55,535 nucleotides of DNA from Oligoflexus sp. (GTDB lineage: Bacteria > Bdellovibrionota_B > Oligoflexia > Oligoflexales > Oligoflexaceae): NCBI GenBank assembly GCA_014377445.1, contig JACMPP010000126.1, positions 1-55,535 on the forward strand, written 5' to 3'. The translations under genes were made by a program, and so were the position numbers. This document shows positions 7,356 through 16,678 of the stretch, in pieces. Positions within the stretch are counted from its first letter, which is position 1. Each line of letters opens with the position of its first letter. The notes beneath the pieces are model-generated. The model was not told the origin of the DNA, made no database searches, and was given only the letters and a program-made list of their open reading frames with translations.

Positions 7356-10031
7356 ATGAAAAGTGGGCTAGAAGAATTTCTCAAGCGTATCGAAGCAAAG
7401 CCGACCAATGAAACATTGATCGACCGCTTCATGACTCTCGTTCTCGAAGAGGACGGGGTTGAACGTATTCTTTATCTCAAGAGTCTGGTTGGGCTGCTTC
7501 TCAAGAGCAATCCTTATGCAGCCTTAAAAGCAGCCTATGTGGAGCTTCAAGAAGCCCGCAAAGAAAAGCTCAGCAATGAATATGAGATCGGTGCCCTCAA
7601 GGATGTCGAATCCTGTTTCATCAATTTGGGCAAAACTGAGAATGCCGCCCTGGTTCGCGAAGAAATTATCAAGCTCCAATCCGATTCGCCGGCTATCCAG
7701 GCAATCGTCAAACCCAGCGCTCCGAAGCCCAGCCAAAAACCAAGCCATGACTCCTTCGAATTTCCTGGGCTGCCCGAAGGCGATGATGGGCTCAATCCTG
7801 TTGGAATGAACGCCGAGCGTACGCGCGCCAAATCTCCAGCGCAAGGGCACACGTCGATCGATCTGTCTCGAACATCCGATGTACCATCAAAGAAACCCTT
7901 TGAAAATAAGCCTATTCCGACCTTTCCATCGGATACGAAATCCTCAAGCCCCTCTCCTTCCTCTGCACCCAGACAAGTGCCTGCCTCCGCACCGGTTCAG
8001 GCGCAAGCTCCTTCGATTGCGCCAGGGCGCACGACGGTTCCCCCGCAGGAGAGCGCGCAGGATCAGTTTCGATCGGATATGTTCATGCCCAAAGGGGAAG
8101 CTCTTCATCCCGTACATGATCAAACCCGTGCAAGTCCGATCAATATGCCCAGTAAACCCTCGACGACATCGATACCGCTCGAGTCTTCGTTTCATGCGGA
8201 TGAATTGGTCGAGCCCCTGCCACCGCTGGTTGAAGCAGACGAAGCGGATGACTTTGGCTTTAATTTTGAATATACGAAACGTACCGGTATTTCAGGTCTG
8301 TCCGAGGAAATCGGCAGTATGGGCAACATCGGAGCCAACGTCACTCTCAATCGCGCTGAGCCTTTGCCTAGCGGCAAACGACCAGCCCAAGCCGGGTTCT
8401 CGCTCAAAGATGATATCGGCGACGACTATATTTCAGCTGGATCTGAGATCGATGAGAAGTTTGAGAATCAGCCCTTCTTCCAACCGGATGACGATGATGA
8501 GGAAGAGTTGCCACCGGCTGACCGAACGATGCTCATCTCTCTCGAAAAACTCAACGAGAGCAAAGAACAAATCAATCTCGCCGCCACCTCATCGGCATCC
8601 GTGAAGGATGTGAATTATCCGATCAATTCCGGACCAAACTTTGTGGTCCTGGATGCCGATGACGAAGACACGGCCACCGATCTGCCACCGGCTGCTCTGC
8701 TGCCTGGGGTCTTTGATTCCTTGACCGATGCGTCGGCCCCTACTTCGCATCCTTTCATGTCGACAGCTTTCGATCCTGATAATGCGCTCCTTGAATCGGC
8801 TTATAGTCGATTAGGAACAGTGCCCCCGACGGCTTCTCCTTTCGTCTATGAAGAGGAAGTGTCGCCGCCTGTAGCCGTTGAGATGATGCCCGATCTCCTG
8901 GCTCCAACTCCCTTGTCATCGTCTTCGGTTGGAGCCGCTCATCCAGCTCCTGTTTCGGAAATGGCTCCTTCGGCGGCCCCATCACCGAGAACTACAGTCC
9001 CGCCGCAGGCAACGATGCCTTTCAATCTGGAACCGGACTTCATGGGCATGGCCCCCTTTCAGACGGCGACCCCGGCCGCTGCTCCCGTGGCTGAAGTCAT
9101 CGTCAAAGTTGAAGTGCAGCCCAAGCCAATGCCTTCACCGATATCCTTCACGTCACCGCCCATGGCCGCGATGGAAGAGACTGTCGCTACGGGCCAAAAG
9201 CCGCTTATGGCCGCGCAAAGCGCATCGACTCCATTCGTCAGGCAAGAAGAACCCGATGCACCTTTGAGTTATTCCGCAGCCAGCGAAAGCTTTCAGATCA
9301 CGCCTCATCCGATCCTTGAATCCAAGGCCGGCAAAAGTCCCGTCGTGGATGACGCGGACGACGAGATCGATTACCGCTACAAGGAAGATTCGGTCGCAAC
9401 GAAGTCGAGTCCAGACTTGGAAGACGAATATGAAGAGGAAGGCGAGGTCGACGCCAACGCCAACGCCAGCGCTAAGCCTTTGAGACTCGTGCCTCAGGTT
9501 ACGTCCATACAGAAATGGACTTTGGTGCAGGAACGCCTCAAGCTCCTTTCCGGCCTTCAGATAGGCCGTTCGCACGCCGTGGATTTCGTCAAACGATTGC
9601 TATCGGTGAAGAACGAAAATCCCGTCGTCATCAAAACGCTCAACCTCCTTCTGCAATTTGTAGAAGCCAAGCTCGACAAAGCCCTTTGCGGGCGCATGGC
9701 CACCTGGCTTTTCGAGGAGCTTCATCCGCGCGCGATGCATCAGCTTTGGGAATCTCTCAATCTCAAAGAGGAAGGCCTCGAATTTTATCTCGTGCATGTG
9801 AAAGATCTCATCAAGGTACACCAGCATCGCCGGGCTTTGAGCATCATGCACGATATCCTGTGCTTTGATCTGGATTTGGCCTGGTACGTTGAGAGCTATC
9901 CCTTTCTCATTCGGACCTGGGATAAACTTGGTCTTGAAGGTTGGATCTGGCTGGAGGAGGAAGGCGGCACCGTCTTCTGCGATCGACTGGCGCGACGCGA
10001 AGATCCATTGCTCGCCACTCTGCTTATCTAA
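7356..10031 (+). CDS. Large protein with long disordered Pro/Ser/Asp-rich centre
   Basis: The 891-residue protein has no recognised family. Residues about 1-120 are helical and charged, TPR-like in texture. Residues about 125-725 are low complexity: rich in Pro, Ala, Ser and acidic runs, with a repeated RTTVPPQ motif in two places and PPADRTMLISLEKLNES in between. The last 165 residues return to a compact helical domain. No signal peptide or membrane span is seen. The architecture suggests a scaffold or motility/regulatory adaptor, but no function can be assigned. An AGAGG site precedes the ATG; a strong bidirectional terminator follows. Confidence 0.75.
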   Translation: MKSGLEEFLKRIEAKPTNETLIDRFMTLVLEEDGVERILYLKSLVGLLLKSNPYAALKAAYVELQEARKEKLSNEYEIGALKDVESCFINLGKTENAALVREEIIKLQSDSPAIQAIVKPSAPKPSQKPSHDSFEFPGLPEGDDGLNPVGMNAERTRAKSPAQGHTSIDLSRTSDVPSKKPFENKPIPTFPSDTKSSSPSPSSAPRQVPASAPVQAQAPSIAPGRTTVPPQESAQDQFRSDMFMPKGEALHPVHDQTRASPINMPSKPSTTSIPLESSFHADELVEPLPPLVEADEADDFGFNFEYTKRTGISGLSEEIGSMGNIGANVTLNRAEPLPSGKRPAQAGFSLKDDIGDDYISAGSEIDEKFENQPFFQPDDDDEEELPPADRTMLISLEKLNESKEQINLAATSSASVKDVNYPINSGPNFVVLDADDEDTATDLPPAALLPGVFDSLTDASAPTSHPFMSTAFDPDNALLESAYSRLGTVPPTASPFVYEEEVSPPVAVEMMPDLLAPTPLSSSSVGAAHPAPVSEMAPSAAPSPRTTVPPQATMPFNLEPDFMGMAPFQTATPAAAPVAEVIVKVEVQPKPMPSPISFTSPPMAAMEETVATGQKPLMAAQSASTPFVRQEEPDAPLSYSAASESFQITPHPILESKAGKSPVVDDADDEIDYRYKEDSVATKSSPDLEDEYEEEGEVDANANASAKPLRLVPQVTSIQKWTLVQERLKLLSGLQIGRSHAVDFVKRLLSVKNENPVVIKTLNLLLQFVEAKLDKALCGRMATWLFEELHPRAMHQLWESLNLKEEGLEFYLVHVKDLIKVHQHRRALSIMHDILCFDLDLAWYVESYPFLIRTWDKLGLEGWIWLEEEGGTVFCDRLARREDPLLATLLI

Positions 10032-10043
10032 AATGTAAAAAAG

Positions 10044-10083
10044 AAAAAAGCCGTTTTCTCTGCGAGGAGAAAACGGCTTTTTT
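10044..10083. terminator. Strong bidirectional terminator
   Basis: A 17-base perfect inverted repeat (AAAAAAGCCGTTTTCTC and its complement) around a short loop lies between two convergent genes. A run on one side and T run on the other make it work in both directions. Confidence 0.9.
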
Positions 10084-10098
10084 CTATCTTGTTAAAAC

Positions 10099-10707
10099 TC
10101 AGGCTTTCGAAACACCAATTATAGCAAGAATGATGCTGAGAATGAAGATCGTGCGGAGTGTGTGTTTTTCGCTCTTCAAAGAGTGCGAGAAATCATCCGG
10201 CCATTCGATTTGATCGAGTTTAGGCAACTTGCTTGGAATCCAACGGGGAACTGTACCCATGAATTCTACATACTCTTCGCCGAAACGCTCAAGCAACAGA
10301 TCTTCTTCAAAACGAACGATGTAATAATACTGAAGACAGAAGAGAGCGACGGTGGCAACAAAGATGGGGATGTTTCCGCCCATCAGCGCGATGCCGGCCG
10401 TGATCCCGAAATTACCGACATACAAAGGGTTACGAACGTAGGCAAAGGGGCCGCTCGTGATCAACTTTTGGCCTGTGCTGTGGCTGCGGGTCCGGGAAAC
10501 CGTGCCGATGAACGCCACGCTGTAGATACGGAAGAGCTCACCAAAAACAACGAGCATCAAACCGATCGTCGAGGTCAAAGCTGTGGCTTTGCCAAAGATC
10601 AGCAAAAGAATGATCAAAGGGATCGGAGTATAATCGCGGCATTTGAAAAACCATTCCCCAATTTTAATCGTGAGGCTTTTCTCGGCAACCAATGAACCTT
10701 CAACCAT
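10099..10707 (-). CDS. ICMT/PEMT-family membrane methyltransferase
   Basis: A 202-residue integral membrane protein of the isoprenylcysteine carboxyl methyltransferase / phospholipid methyltransferase group. Seen: several hydrophobic segments, then the SAM-binding signature LITSGPFAYVRNPLYVGN and a distal RFEEDLLLERFGEEYVEF, in which the paired Glu and Tyr are typical. The acceptor cannot be told from sequence; bacterial members methylate lipids, isoprenoids or remain uncharacterised. GAGGAGAG precedes the ATG. It stands alone, convergent with the 891-residue protein gene. Confidence 0.8.
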   Translation of the reverse strand: MVEGSLVAEKSLTIKIGEWFFKCRDYTPIPLIILLLIFGKATALTSTIGLMLVVFGELFRIYSVAFIGTVSRTRSHSTGQKLITSGPFAYVRNPLYVGNFGITAGIALMGGNIPIFVATVALFCLQYYYIVRFEEDLLLERFGEEYVEFMGTVPRWIPSKLPKLDQIEWPDDFSHSLKSEKHTLRTIFILSIILAIIGVSKA

Positions 10708-10840
10708 TAGAAACTCTCCTCGTTATCGAAAACGTCCCATCCAAAGGGCCGCGCCGTAGCTATGAATTCAAACTTATGACTAAATGACGGATCTACGCTT
10801 TAAAGTCTAGATACTTACATCGAAACTGACCTTTTGGCGA

Positions 10841-11512
10841 TCAGGAAGTTTCAATTCCTGTCATACCGCCGGGCAAAGTCTGGCGGATTTTTTCCAGGAT
10901 TTCGGTATGTCCACCGTTCCAAACGTCGAGCCCAAGGACAGGTGGAAGAATGCGGACGAGAGTCAGGTTGTGAGCCTGGCCGAAAGTCTTGCGAAAGAGA
11001 TCCTCAAAACATTCTCTAGCTGATTTCCCCTGAGAAAACAAATAGATACTGTCTTCCTGATCCTTCCAGTAGGCGTCTATGTAGGAAAGCGTTGGCAGAC
11101 TCATTCTGAGAAGTTCCTCTTTCACTTCATCGACGATCTGTTTTTTCATGACAGGTTCTTCAGACTTGGCATCCGCTTCCTCAGCCTTGGTCTCGAGCCA
11201 ACGCTTCTTGGCAACGATGTTGAGAAGCTGAGTGGGGACATTGCGTTTTTCGACACGTATGCGAAGCAGGATGCCATCTTCAAAGAGGCAGTCGCTGAGA
11301 GTCCACGATTCTTCGGTCGTTCCGCGGTCGTCAAGCTCAGGGTTTTCCGGCAAAACCCAGGCGTATTCCAGTTCCCGAGTCGAATTTTGCAACTTCAGGG
11401 TACCCGCCTGGAATCCGGCGAACTTCTTATTGAGTTCGCTGATGCTAAGCCTTTTTTCGCGGCCTAGTACACGGTAGCGAGTGAGAGAAAAACTTCCATT
11501 TTGAAAGCCCAC
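10841..11512 (-). CDS. rdgC: RdgC-like protein
   Basis: A 223-residue soluble protein resembling RdgC, a ring-forming DNA-binding protein that modulates RecA in E. coli. Resemblance is seen in the opening GFQNGSFSLTRYRV, the YAWVLPEN segment (compare GWVPP in RdgC), the central block with IVAKKRWLETKAEEA followed by VMKKQIVDEVKEELL, and the strand SYIDAYWKDQEDSIYLFS. E. coli RdgC is about 300 residues, so this is a shorter form. GTG start with AGGAG eight bases upstream. The call rests on pattern memory without alignment and is moderate. Confidence 0.6.
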   Translation of the reverse strand: MGFQNGSFSLTRYRVLGREKRLSISELNKKFAGFQAGTLKLQNSTRELEYAWVLPENPELDDRGTTEESWTLSDCLFEDGILLRIRVEKRNVPTQLLNIVAKKRWLETKAEEADAKSEEPVMKKQIVDEVKEELLRMSLPTLSYIDAYWKDQEDSIYLFSQGKSARECFEDLFRKTFGQAHNLTLVRILPPVLGLDVWNGGHTEILEKIRQTLPGGMTGIETS

Positions 11513-11623
11513 GGCAAGGTCTCCTGGCGCAATTCACGGCCCACGTTCAGCTAAGGTAAAGCAGCAGTCTAAGGGATCTTAGGGTCTGTGGCAAGAATGC
11601 ATCGGGGGGAAACCACCGGACAA

Positions 11624-11632
11624 TGCTAGGAT
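11624..11632 (+). promoter_or_regulatory. Possible extended -10 element
   Basis: TGCTAGGAT fits the extended -10 pattern TGnTAnnAT and lies about 115 bases upstream of the next start codon. The -35 region is poor. Similar elements occur before other genes in this window. Confidence 0.3.
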
Positions 11633-11746
11633 AAGCAAGAAAATTTGGACTATGCCTAAAGGCTCTTTCTTAGTGGTATCTTAAAGTTTTGTTGGCGGAG
11701 GACGACAAGAACAATATAGAGCTTGGATGGATAGCAGGGAGCGCAT

Positions 11747-12052
11747 ATGGCTGAGTATAGAGCGACAGACTACGAGACTTACCGTGAAATCATGGGAGAG
11801 CTGATTAAGCCTATCCTAGCCGAAGGCCTTGATGCAGAAACCCTCAAAAGTCTCTACGAGTCGAAAGCCGTCTATCTCGAAAACTTGCGCATCAAGTGTT
11901 TCAAGGAATTGAACAGCGAAAAACGAAATTCGCACTTCACCTGGGACGACTACCATCTCGTCGTTCGCGCCATCAAAGAAAACCATGGCCACGTTCGCAA
12001 TCTCATTCTCGTCGCTGTTAACGAAAAGCTCGAGTGCCGTAAGGCCTGCTAA
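11747..12052 (+). CDS. Small hypothetical protein
   Basis: A 101-residue charged, mostly helical protein without signal peptide or membrane segment. It contains FTWDDYHLVVRAIKENHGHVRN and ends in a Cys pair (LECRKAC). I recognise no family. A clear terminator follows about 30 bases after the stop, and codon use resembles its neighbours, supporting a real monocistronic gene. Confidence 0.65.
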   Translation: MAEYRATDYETYREIMGELIKPILAEGLDAETLKSLYESKAVYLENLRIKCFKELNSEKRNSHFTWDDYHLVVRAIKENHGHVRNLILVAVNEKLECRKAC

Positions 12053-12079
12053 TCCGTTTGCATAATCTTAGATCTATTG

Positions 12080-12110
12080 AGCGCGCCTTGGGTAACCGGG
12101 GCGCTTTTTC
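12080..12110 (+). terminator. Rho-independent terminator
   Basis: AGCGC-G-CC pairs with GG-G-GCGCT around a loop and is followed by five T. It ends the transcript of the small gene just upstream. Confidence 0.75.
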
Positions 12111-12266
12111 TATGCGCCTCGGGCAGAGCTATCTCCAATCTTTCTCGATTACGAGTCTAAATTCTTGGCCCTACTCCTCACAACACGGTCTCATATGGCG
12201 CCTGCCGCTGAGCAGCGGCAGGATTCACCGCTATTTTAATTTTCAGCTCTAACCCACCCCAAACTC

Positions 12267-12275
12267 TGCTAGAAT
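12267..12275 (+). promoter_or_regulatory. Possible extended -10 promoter element
   Basis: TGCTAGAAT matches the extended -10 consensus and sits 47 bases before the receiver-domain gene's ATG. No good -35 box is seen. Confidence 0.4.
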
Positions 12276-12321
12276 GGTGGCATATTATCGTACAGGTTTA
12301 AAAGCTGCTTAGGAGACGCTC

Positions 12322-13305
12322 ATGGCAGAAAAGTGGTTGGTCATCGACGATTCTGCGACGATCCAACGGGTGATCAAACTCGCATTCCAAGATTACGACG
12401 TGAGCATCACCGAGGCAGACAGCGTTGGTGAAGGTCTGCGTGAATTGGCCAGCACGCCCGCGAGCCTCGTAATCATCGATGCCGCGCTTGCCGGTGTGCA
12501 GAGCGTGCAGGATTTCAGTCGCCTTCAACAGTCGTCGCCGAAATCCGCCTACGTCATCCTCGAAGGCAGTTACGATCACATCGACGAAAACCAATTCCGG
12601 GGCGCCGGATTTCGCTATTTCCTACGCAAGCCTTTCGATGCCGCCCAACTCATCGCAATCACCCGCGATGCCCTGGGACGTTCGATTCCACACCGTTTCC
12701 GGGATGACCTGTCGTCGCCCAAAGTGCCCGCGCCTTTCATTTTGCCTGAAGAATTGCGTGAGCCGCCACCTCCGCCTCCCCCGATGGCGAAGGCGTTTGT
12801 GGAAGAGGTGGAGAATCCCTTTGCTGCAAGCGAGCGCTTTGATCTTGGTCTCGATCATGGGAGCAGATCCGAAGCGCAGGCCCGCCTGGACCTCAAGGCC
12901 GAGTCGCCGCGCCCGGAACCATTTGCCCTCGATCATTTTGCGGCAGAGCCTTTCAACCCGGATCCATTTCGTGCCAAGCCCTACAGGCCGGAAGAGCATG
13001 AAGAGGAGGATGCTACCGCATCGGCTCCCCTGCCGCCTGAAAGGACCTCCCATTCCCATGCATCTTCTTCCAGTAGCTTCAGTCTGGACGATGATTACGT
13101 CGAATCGAGCCAGGATCACTCCTACAGAGCCTCGCCCCTGAGTGGTATGCTCGAGCCGATGCTCCAGGAAGAAATGGCTAAGCTGGTGCGTCAATCCGTC
13201 GAGGAATACTGCAGAAAACATTTTGCCGAATTAGCGCGAGAATTTCTGTTGCGCGAGATCGACAAATTGTCTCAGGACCGCTCACGGCTCCTCGTTGACA
13301 AATAG
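12322..13305 (+). CDS. Receiver-domain protein with long disordered tail
   Basis: Residues 1-120 form a CheY-like receiver: acidic pair Asp9-Asp10, phosphoacceptor Asp53 in LVIIDAAL, and the conserved Lys in LRKPFDAAQL. The usual Thr/Ser at the end of strand 4 is not evident (VILEGS). Residues about 130-265 are Pro/Glu-rich and disordered, and the last 55 form a charged helix. There is no DNA-binding or catalytic output domain, so signalling is probably by protein contact. The style, including proline runs, resembles the 891-residue protein upstream. No histidine kinase lies nearby. Confidence 0.75.
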   Translation: MAEKWLVIDDSATIQRVIKLAFQDYDVSITEADSVGEGLRELASTPASLVIIDAALAGVQSVQDFSRLQQSSPKSAYVILEGSYDHIDENQFRGAGFRYFLRKPFDAAQLIAITRDALGRSIPHRFRDDLSSPKVPAPFILPEELREPPPPPPPMAKAFVEEVENPFAASERFDLGLDHGSRSEAQARLDLKAESPRPEPFALDHFAAEPFNPDPFRAKPYRPEEHEEEDATASAPLPPERTSHSHASSSSSFSLDDDYVESSQDHSYRASPLSGMLEPMLQEEMAKLVRQSVEEYCRKHFAELAREFLLREIDKLSQDRSRLLVDK

Positions 13306-13371
13306 ACTGCTTTCTTGCAAAGTTCCACGGTTCTCGGGTAAAAGTTACCGCAGACGGCAGAGGGGCATGAC

Positions 13372-14214
13372 ATGCACGAACTACACGGTATTCAGATCGA
13401 ACCCATCATCGAACGAGCTTTGGAAGAAGACTGGGGCTACGGAGATTGGACGACCGATCTTTGTGTCGAAAAAGGCCGTAAGGCTCGTGCGCGTATCATC
13501 TGCAAAGAAGATTGTATCGTCGCCGGTGTGGATGTCGCAGCTGCGGTTTTCCGCAAGGTCGATCCCGAGCTCGATATACAAATCAAAGTCGAAAACGGTC
13601 AGTTCGCTAAAGACCGGACAGAATTCATCTCCATATCCGGCCGTGCCCGTTCGATTCTCAAGGCGGAGCGCATCGCGCTCAATCTGATGGGACGCATGTG
13701 CGGTATCGCGACTCTCACGCGCGAGTACGTGAAGCTCCTCGAAGGCACCAAGACTCAACTCCTCGATACCCGAAAGACCACACCAGGTCTCCGCATCCTC
13801 GAAAAATCGGCAACGGTTCTCGGCGGCGCACGCAATCACCGCTTTGGTTTAAGCGATGGCGCTCTCGTCAAGGAAAACCATATTCGAGCCGCCGGCAGCA
13901 TCACCGCAGCCGTCAACCGTCTGCAGGAAGGCCTGCCTCCCACGATCAAAATCGAAGTGGAAACGACCAACCTCGCCGAGGTCAAAGAAGCTCTGGCCGC
14001 CGGCGCGGATATCATCATGTTCGATAATATGAGCGTTGAGGAGATGCGCGAGGCCTTGAAAGTCGTTAACGGCAAAGCCATCATCGAAGCTTCGGGCAAC
14101 GTTCGCTTGCACAATGTGCGGGCGATTGCAGAGACTGGCGTCAACTTCATCTCTACCAGTTCGATCATCACCGCCGCGCGCTGGTCGGACTTGTCGCTCC
14201 TTTTTGATCTATGA
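13372..14214 (+). CDS. nadC: Nicotinate-nucleotide pyrophosphorylase (carboxylating)
   Basis: NadC, 280 residues, converts quinolinate and PRPP to nicotinate mononucleotide, CO2 and pyrophosphate in de novo NAD synthesis. Canonical blocks are visible: EDWGYGDWTTD, LNLMGRMCGIATLT, LDTRKTTPGLR, NHRFGLSDGALVKENHI, KIEVETTNLAEVKEAL and GADIIMFDNMS. Length is normal. Its stop codon overlaps the ATG of the next gene (ATGA), so NAD, biotin and CoA functions are translationally coupled here. nadA and nadB are not in the window. Confidence 0.96.
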   Translation: MHELHGIQIEPIIERALEEDWGYGDWTTDLCVEKGRKARARIICKEDCIVAGVDVAAAVFRKVDPELDIQIKVENGQFAKDRTEFISISGRARSILKAERIALNLMGRMCGIATLTREYVKLLEGTKTQLLDTRKTTPGLRILEKSATVLGGARNHRFGLSDGALVKENHIRAAGSITAAVNRLQEGLPPTIKIEVETTNLAEVKEALAAGADIIMFDNMSVEEMREALKVVNGKAIIEASGNVRLHNVRAIAETGVNFISTSSIITAARWSDLSLLFDL

Positions 14215-15704
14215 AAATCCTGGCTTTCGATAGCCTCGATTCCACTTCCAGTTTCGCGACCCGGCAGCTCGACAGCAAGGCCGAGGCCTTGCCCTTCGCG
14301 GTCGTAGCCCGCACGCAAACCGCGGGGCGCGGTCGCTCGGGAAAGTCCTGGGAAAGCCCGCTCGGCGGTCTCTATTTTACCCTTGTTTTACCGCCTGAAC
14401 AGCATCCCGACGCCTCGCATCGGGGGGCGCTGCCCCTCTGGGTGGCTGCACAAACCGCGGCCTTTATCCATCAGACTTTTGGCATCCGCGTCACCATCAA
14501 ATGGCCGAATGATCTTCTCTTCGCCGGTCGCAAACTCGCGGGCATACTCTGCGAGAGTCGCCTGCACGGCAATGAATGGGGCCCGGTGCTGATCGGAATC
14601 GGAATCAATCTGCACGAAGCTCCTCAGGTGGAAGAGCAGGAAAGCATTTCGATCGATGGCATCATCGGACCTGCCGATCGCGATGCCCTAAAAATCGGGA
14701 CTGAGCTTTGCCACTTTCTCAAAGCCCGACTTATGGAAAAGAACTGGCTGAAGACTTACGAATCATTCGCTCTCGAAGCGGGGCAGCTCTGGCGAAGTGA
14801 TTCGGGGCAGATTCGGCAACTCAAAGCTGTGACCGAAGACGGGGCCATGCTTTTGCAAGGTCTCGGTGATCAGTCTCCCGAGTCTATAAACACGGTATCA
14901 CATGGCTTCCGCTGGATCTATCAGCTCCACGAGGGCATGCCCCTTCTCGTTGCGGATATCGGCAACAGTCTGGTCAAGATCGCCTTTTATGAAAACGCCC
15001 GAAGCAGCGAGGCGAAGATTCTCAAAATCGATATTCGGGATACCGATCCTAGCACGAAGCTCGACGAATTCATCCTCAGTTTGAGTCTGCCGAAACCCTG
15101 GATTCTCCATGGTATTACGGTGGCATCCAGACCTTGGGACAAGCTCGCAGAACTTCTGGCTCCTCATCAAATCCATCTCGTGGCGTTGCCGAAGCGAAGC
15201 CTTCGTGCAGACTTTTCCCAGTATCATTTCGCACAACTTGGCATTGATCGCGTGGCCCTCTCCGAAGCCGCTCGCCATCAATATCGCAACGCGCCCGTGT
15301 TGGTTGTGAGCGCCGGAACCTGCATCACGATCGAAGCTTTGAGCGCATCGGGGCAATACCTGGGCGGTTATATCCTTCCCGGTCTGCAAACCAAGTTAAA
15401 TTCCCTCCACCTGCGAACGGATCGCCTGCCGCTTCTCAAAATCTATGAAGAGAAGCTTGAGGCAAAAGAAAATCTTACGCTCTTCGGTCACGACACACGC
15501 TCGGCCATGCTCTCAGGCCTGATTCATGAGTCTGTGGCTTTGATAGAATATCTCCTTCGACAAATGACCAAACTAGGCGAAACACCTCGTGTTTTGTTTA
15601 CCGGTGGCGATGGCGAGATCATGAGTCGATACATAGACGGTGAGTTCCGAAGCGACCTCGTTTTGGAGGGTGTGCGCCTTTTAACGTTGGGCGGACAAGT
15701 CTAA
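14211..15704 (+). CDS. birA-coaX: Fused biotin-protein ligase and type III pantothenate kinase
   Basis: This 497-residue protein joins two enzymes. Residues about 1-235 are a biotin-[acetyl-CoA carboxylase] ligase with ARTQTAGRGRSGKSW, TIKWPNDLLF and KLAGILCES, lacking the N-terminal DNA-binding domain of E. coli BirA, so it should not repress the biotin operon. Residues about 243-497 are a type III pantothenate kinase (CoaX): DIGNSLVKIAF, GIDRVALSEAA, SAGTCITIEAL and GGYILPGLQTK. Such fusions exist in a few bacteria, Neisseria among them. ATGA overlap with nadC. Potassium-dependent ATP use is expected of type III kinases. Confidence 0.93.
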   Translation: MKILAFDSLDSTSSFATRQLDSKAEALPFAVVARTQTAGRGRSGKSWESPLGGLYFTLVLPPEQHPDASHRGALPLWVAAQTAAFIHQTFGIRVTIKWPNDLLFAGRKLAGILCESRLHGNEWGPVLIGIGINLHEAPQVEEQESISIDGIIGPADRDALKIGTELCHFLKARLMEKNWLKTYESFALEAGQLWRSDSGQIRQLKAVTEDGAMLLQGLGDQSPESINTVSHGFRWIYQLHEGMPLLVADIGNSLVKIAFYENARSSEAKILKIDIRDTDPSTKLDEFILSLSLPKPWILHGITVASRPWDKLAELLAPHQIHLVALPKRSLRADFSQYHFAQLGIDRVALSEAARHQYRNAPVLVVSAGTCITIEALSASGQYLGGYILPGLQTKLNSLHLRTDRLPLLKIYEEKLEAKENLTLFGHDTRSAMLSGLIHESVALIEYLLRQMTKLGETPRVLFTGGDGEIMSRYIDGEFRSDLVLEGVRLLTLGGQV

Positions 15705-15939
15705 TCTGAAGCCGAGTCGTTGCGTTTTAATCAACTCGGCAATAGTCTGAAATCAACATCAAAAATTTACCTTTGTGCGGATCAAGAAGGAGGCTGCTTC
15801 GACCGATGGGGGGCTTAGGGACAACTCCCGGCCTCTTGAGATCGATAGTCGAGGGTGATGATTAGAGAAAACCAGATCGAGTCGATAAGAGGTAGGAACG
15901 AAGAGGAATGGTCCAGCGCCGAAGCTGTCCGTCTCGTCA

Positions 15940-16511
15940 ATGAAGGTCGCGGACGGCCTGTATAGCGCTTCGATTCAAAACCTCGAATATAACCGCAGCG
16001 GATTCATCACGATTTGGGCCTTGGATAATCTGGCTAAGATCAGCGAACTCTTTGAAAGCGTGAGCTTTGCCGTGAAGCCCTCCGCAGTCCACTGGCTCGA
16101 AGAAAACGATCTGGCCAGCACCTGGGAAAGCTTTGGTGGCACTTGGACAGGGGATCTGTCCGTCGTCACGGATGGCCCGAGAAGTACAGGAATAATCTCG
16201 ATGATTCGCTCGTCAGCAAAGCGATTCTGGTGACGGCGAAGGATCTCACTCTCGAGATCCACATGAAGTACGATCTAGAGAAAGACTTCGACTACAGTTT
16301 TATCGAAGTCAGCACGGACAATGTGAATTGGGTTGAACTCGGACCTGTGACGAGCAGCAGCGACTGGACCCGGTCGACATACAAACTCAACGAACAGCTA
16401 GGGGCGGACTCGAGCTTCCGTCTTCGGCTGCGAATCAAGTCGGACGCGAGCGGCGTCGGCGCTGGCTGGGACGTCGATAGTTTAAAACTGCTGGGACCGA
16501 AAACGAACTGA
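15940..16511 (+). pseudogene. Frameshifted remnant of a secreted protein (immune-inhibitor-A-like C-terminal domain)
   Basis: Two adjacent frames complete one domain. The first runs to about 16177 with WLEENDLASTWESFGGTWTGD and SVVTDGP; a shift to the next frame continues with KYRNNLDDSLVSKAI, LTLEIHMKYDLEKDFDYSF and IEVSTDNVNWVELGP. Read together they resemble the MAM-like beta-sandwich seen in immune inhibitor A metallopeptidases and other secreted proteins. There is no signal peptide or catalytic part, so both the 5' end and the reading frame are lost. The join is inferred from domain continuity. Confidence 0.6.
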
Positions 16512-16678
16512 TTTTCCCGGCCTTTGTCCATTGCAAAAAGATCTCCTTTTACTTTCCTCTCTTTCCCTGACAATTCCGGATTCCAGGCTCTGTATGCCTC
16601 TCCGGAGTTGACAAGGGCGCAAGCCTTGTTTCTAATGAATCCATCCAATTGAAAAATTGCTCCGAGAGGGGATTCATC

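Noticed and set aside
12479..13141. Second plus-strand frame (220 codons) within the receiver-domain gene
   Set aside because: Arg/Pro-rich shadow in a +1 frame of a gene with an intact receiver domain.
12322..13305. DNA-binding response regulator
   Set aside because: Only a receiver domain and a disordered tail with a charged helix are present; no helix-turn-helix was seen.
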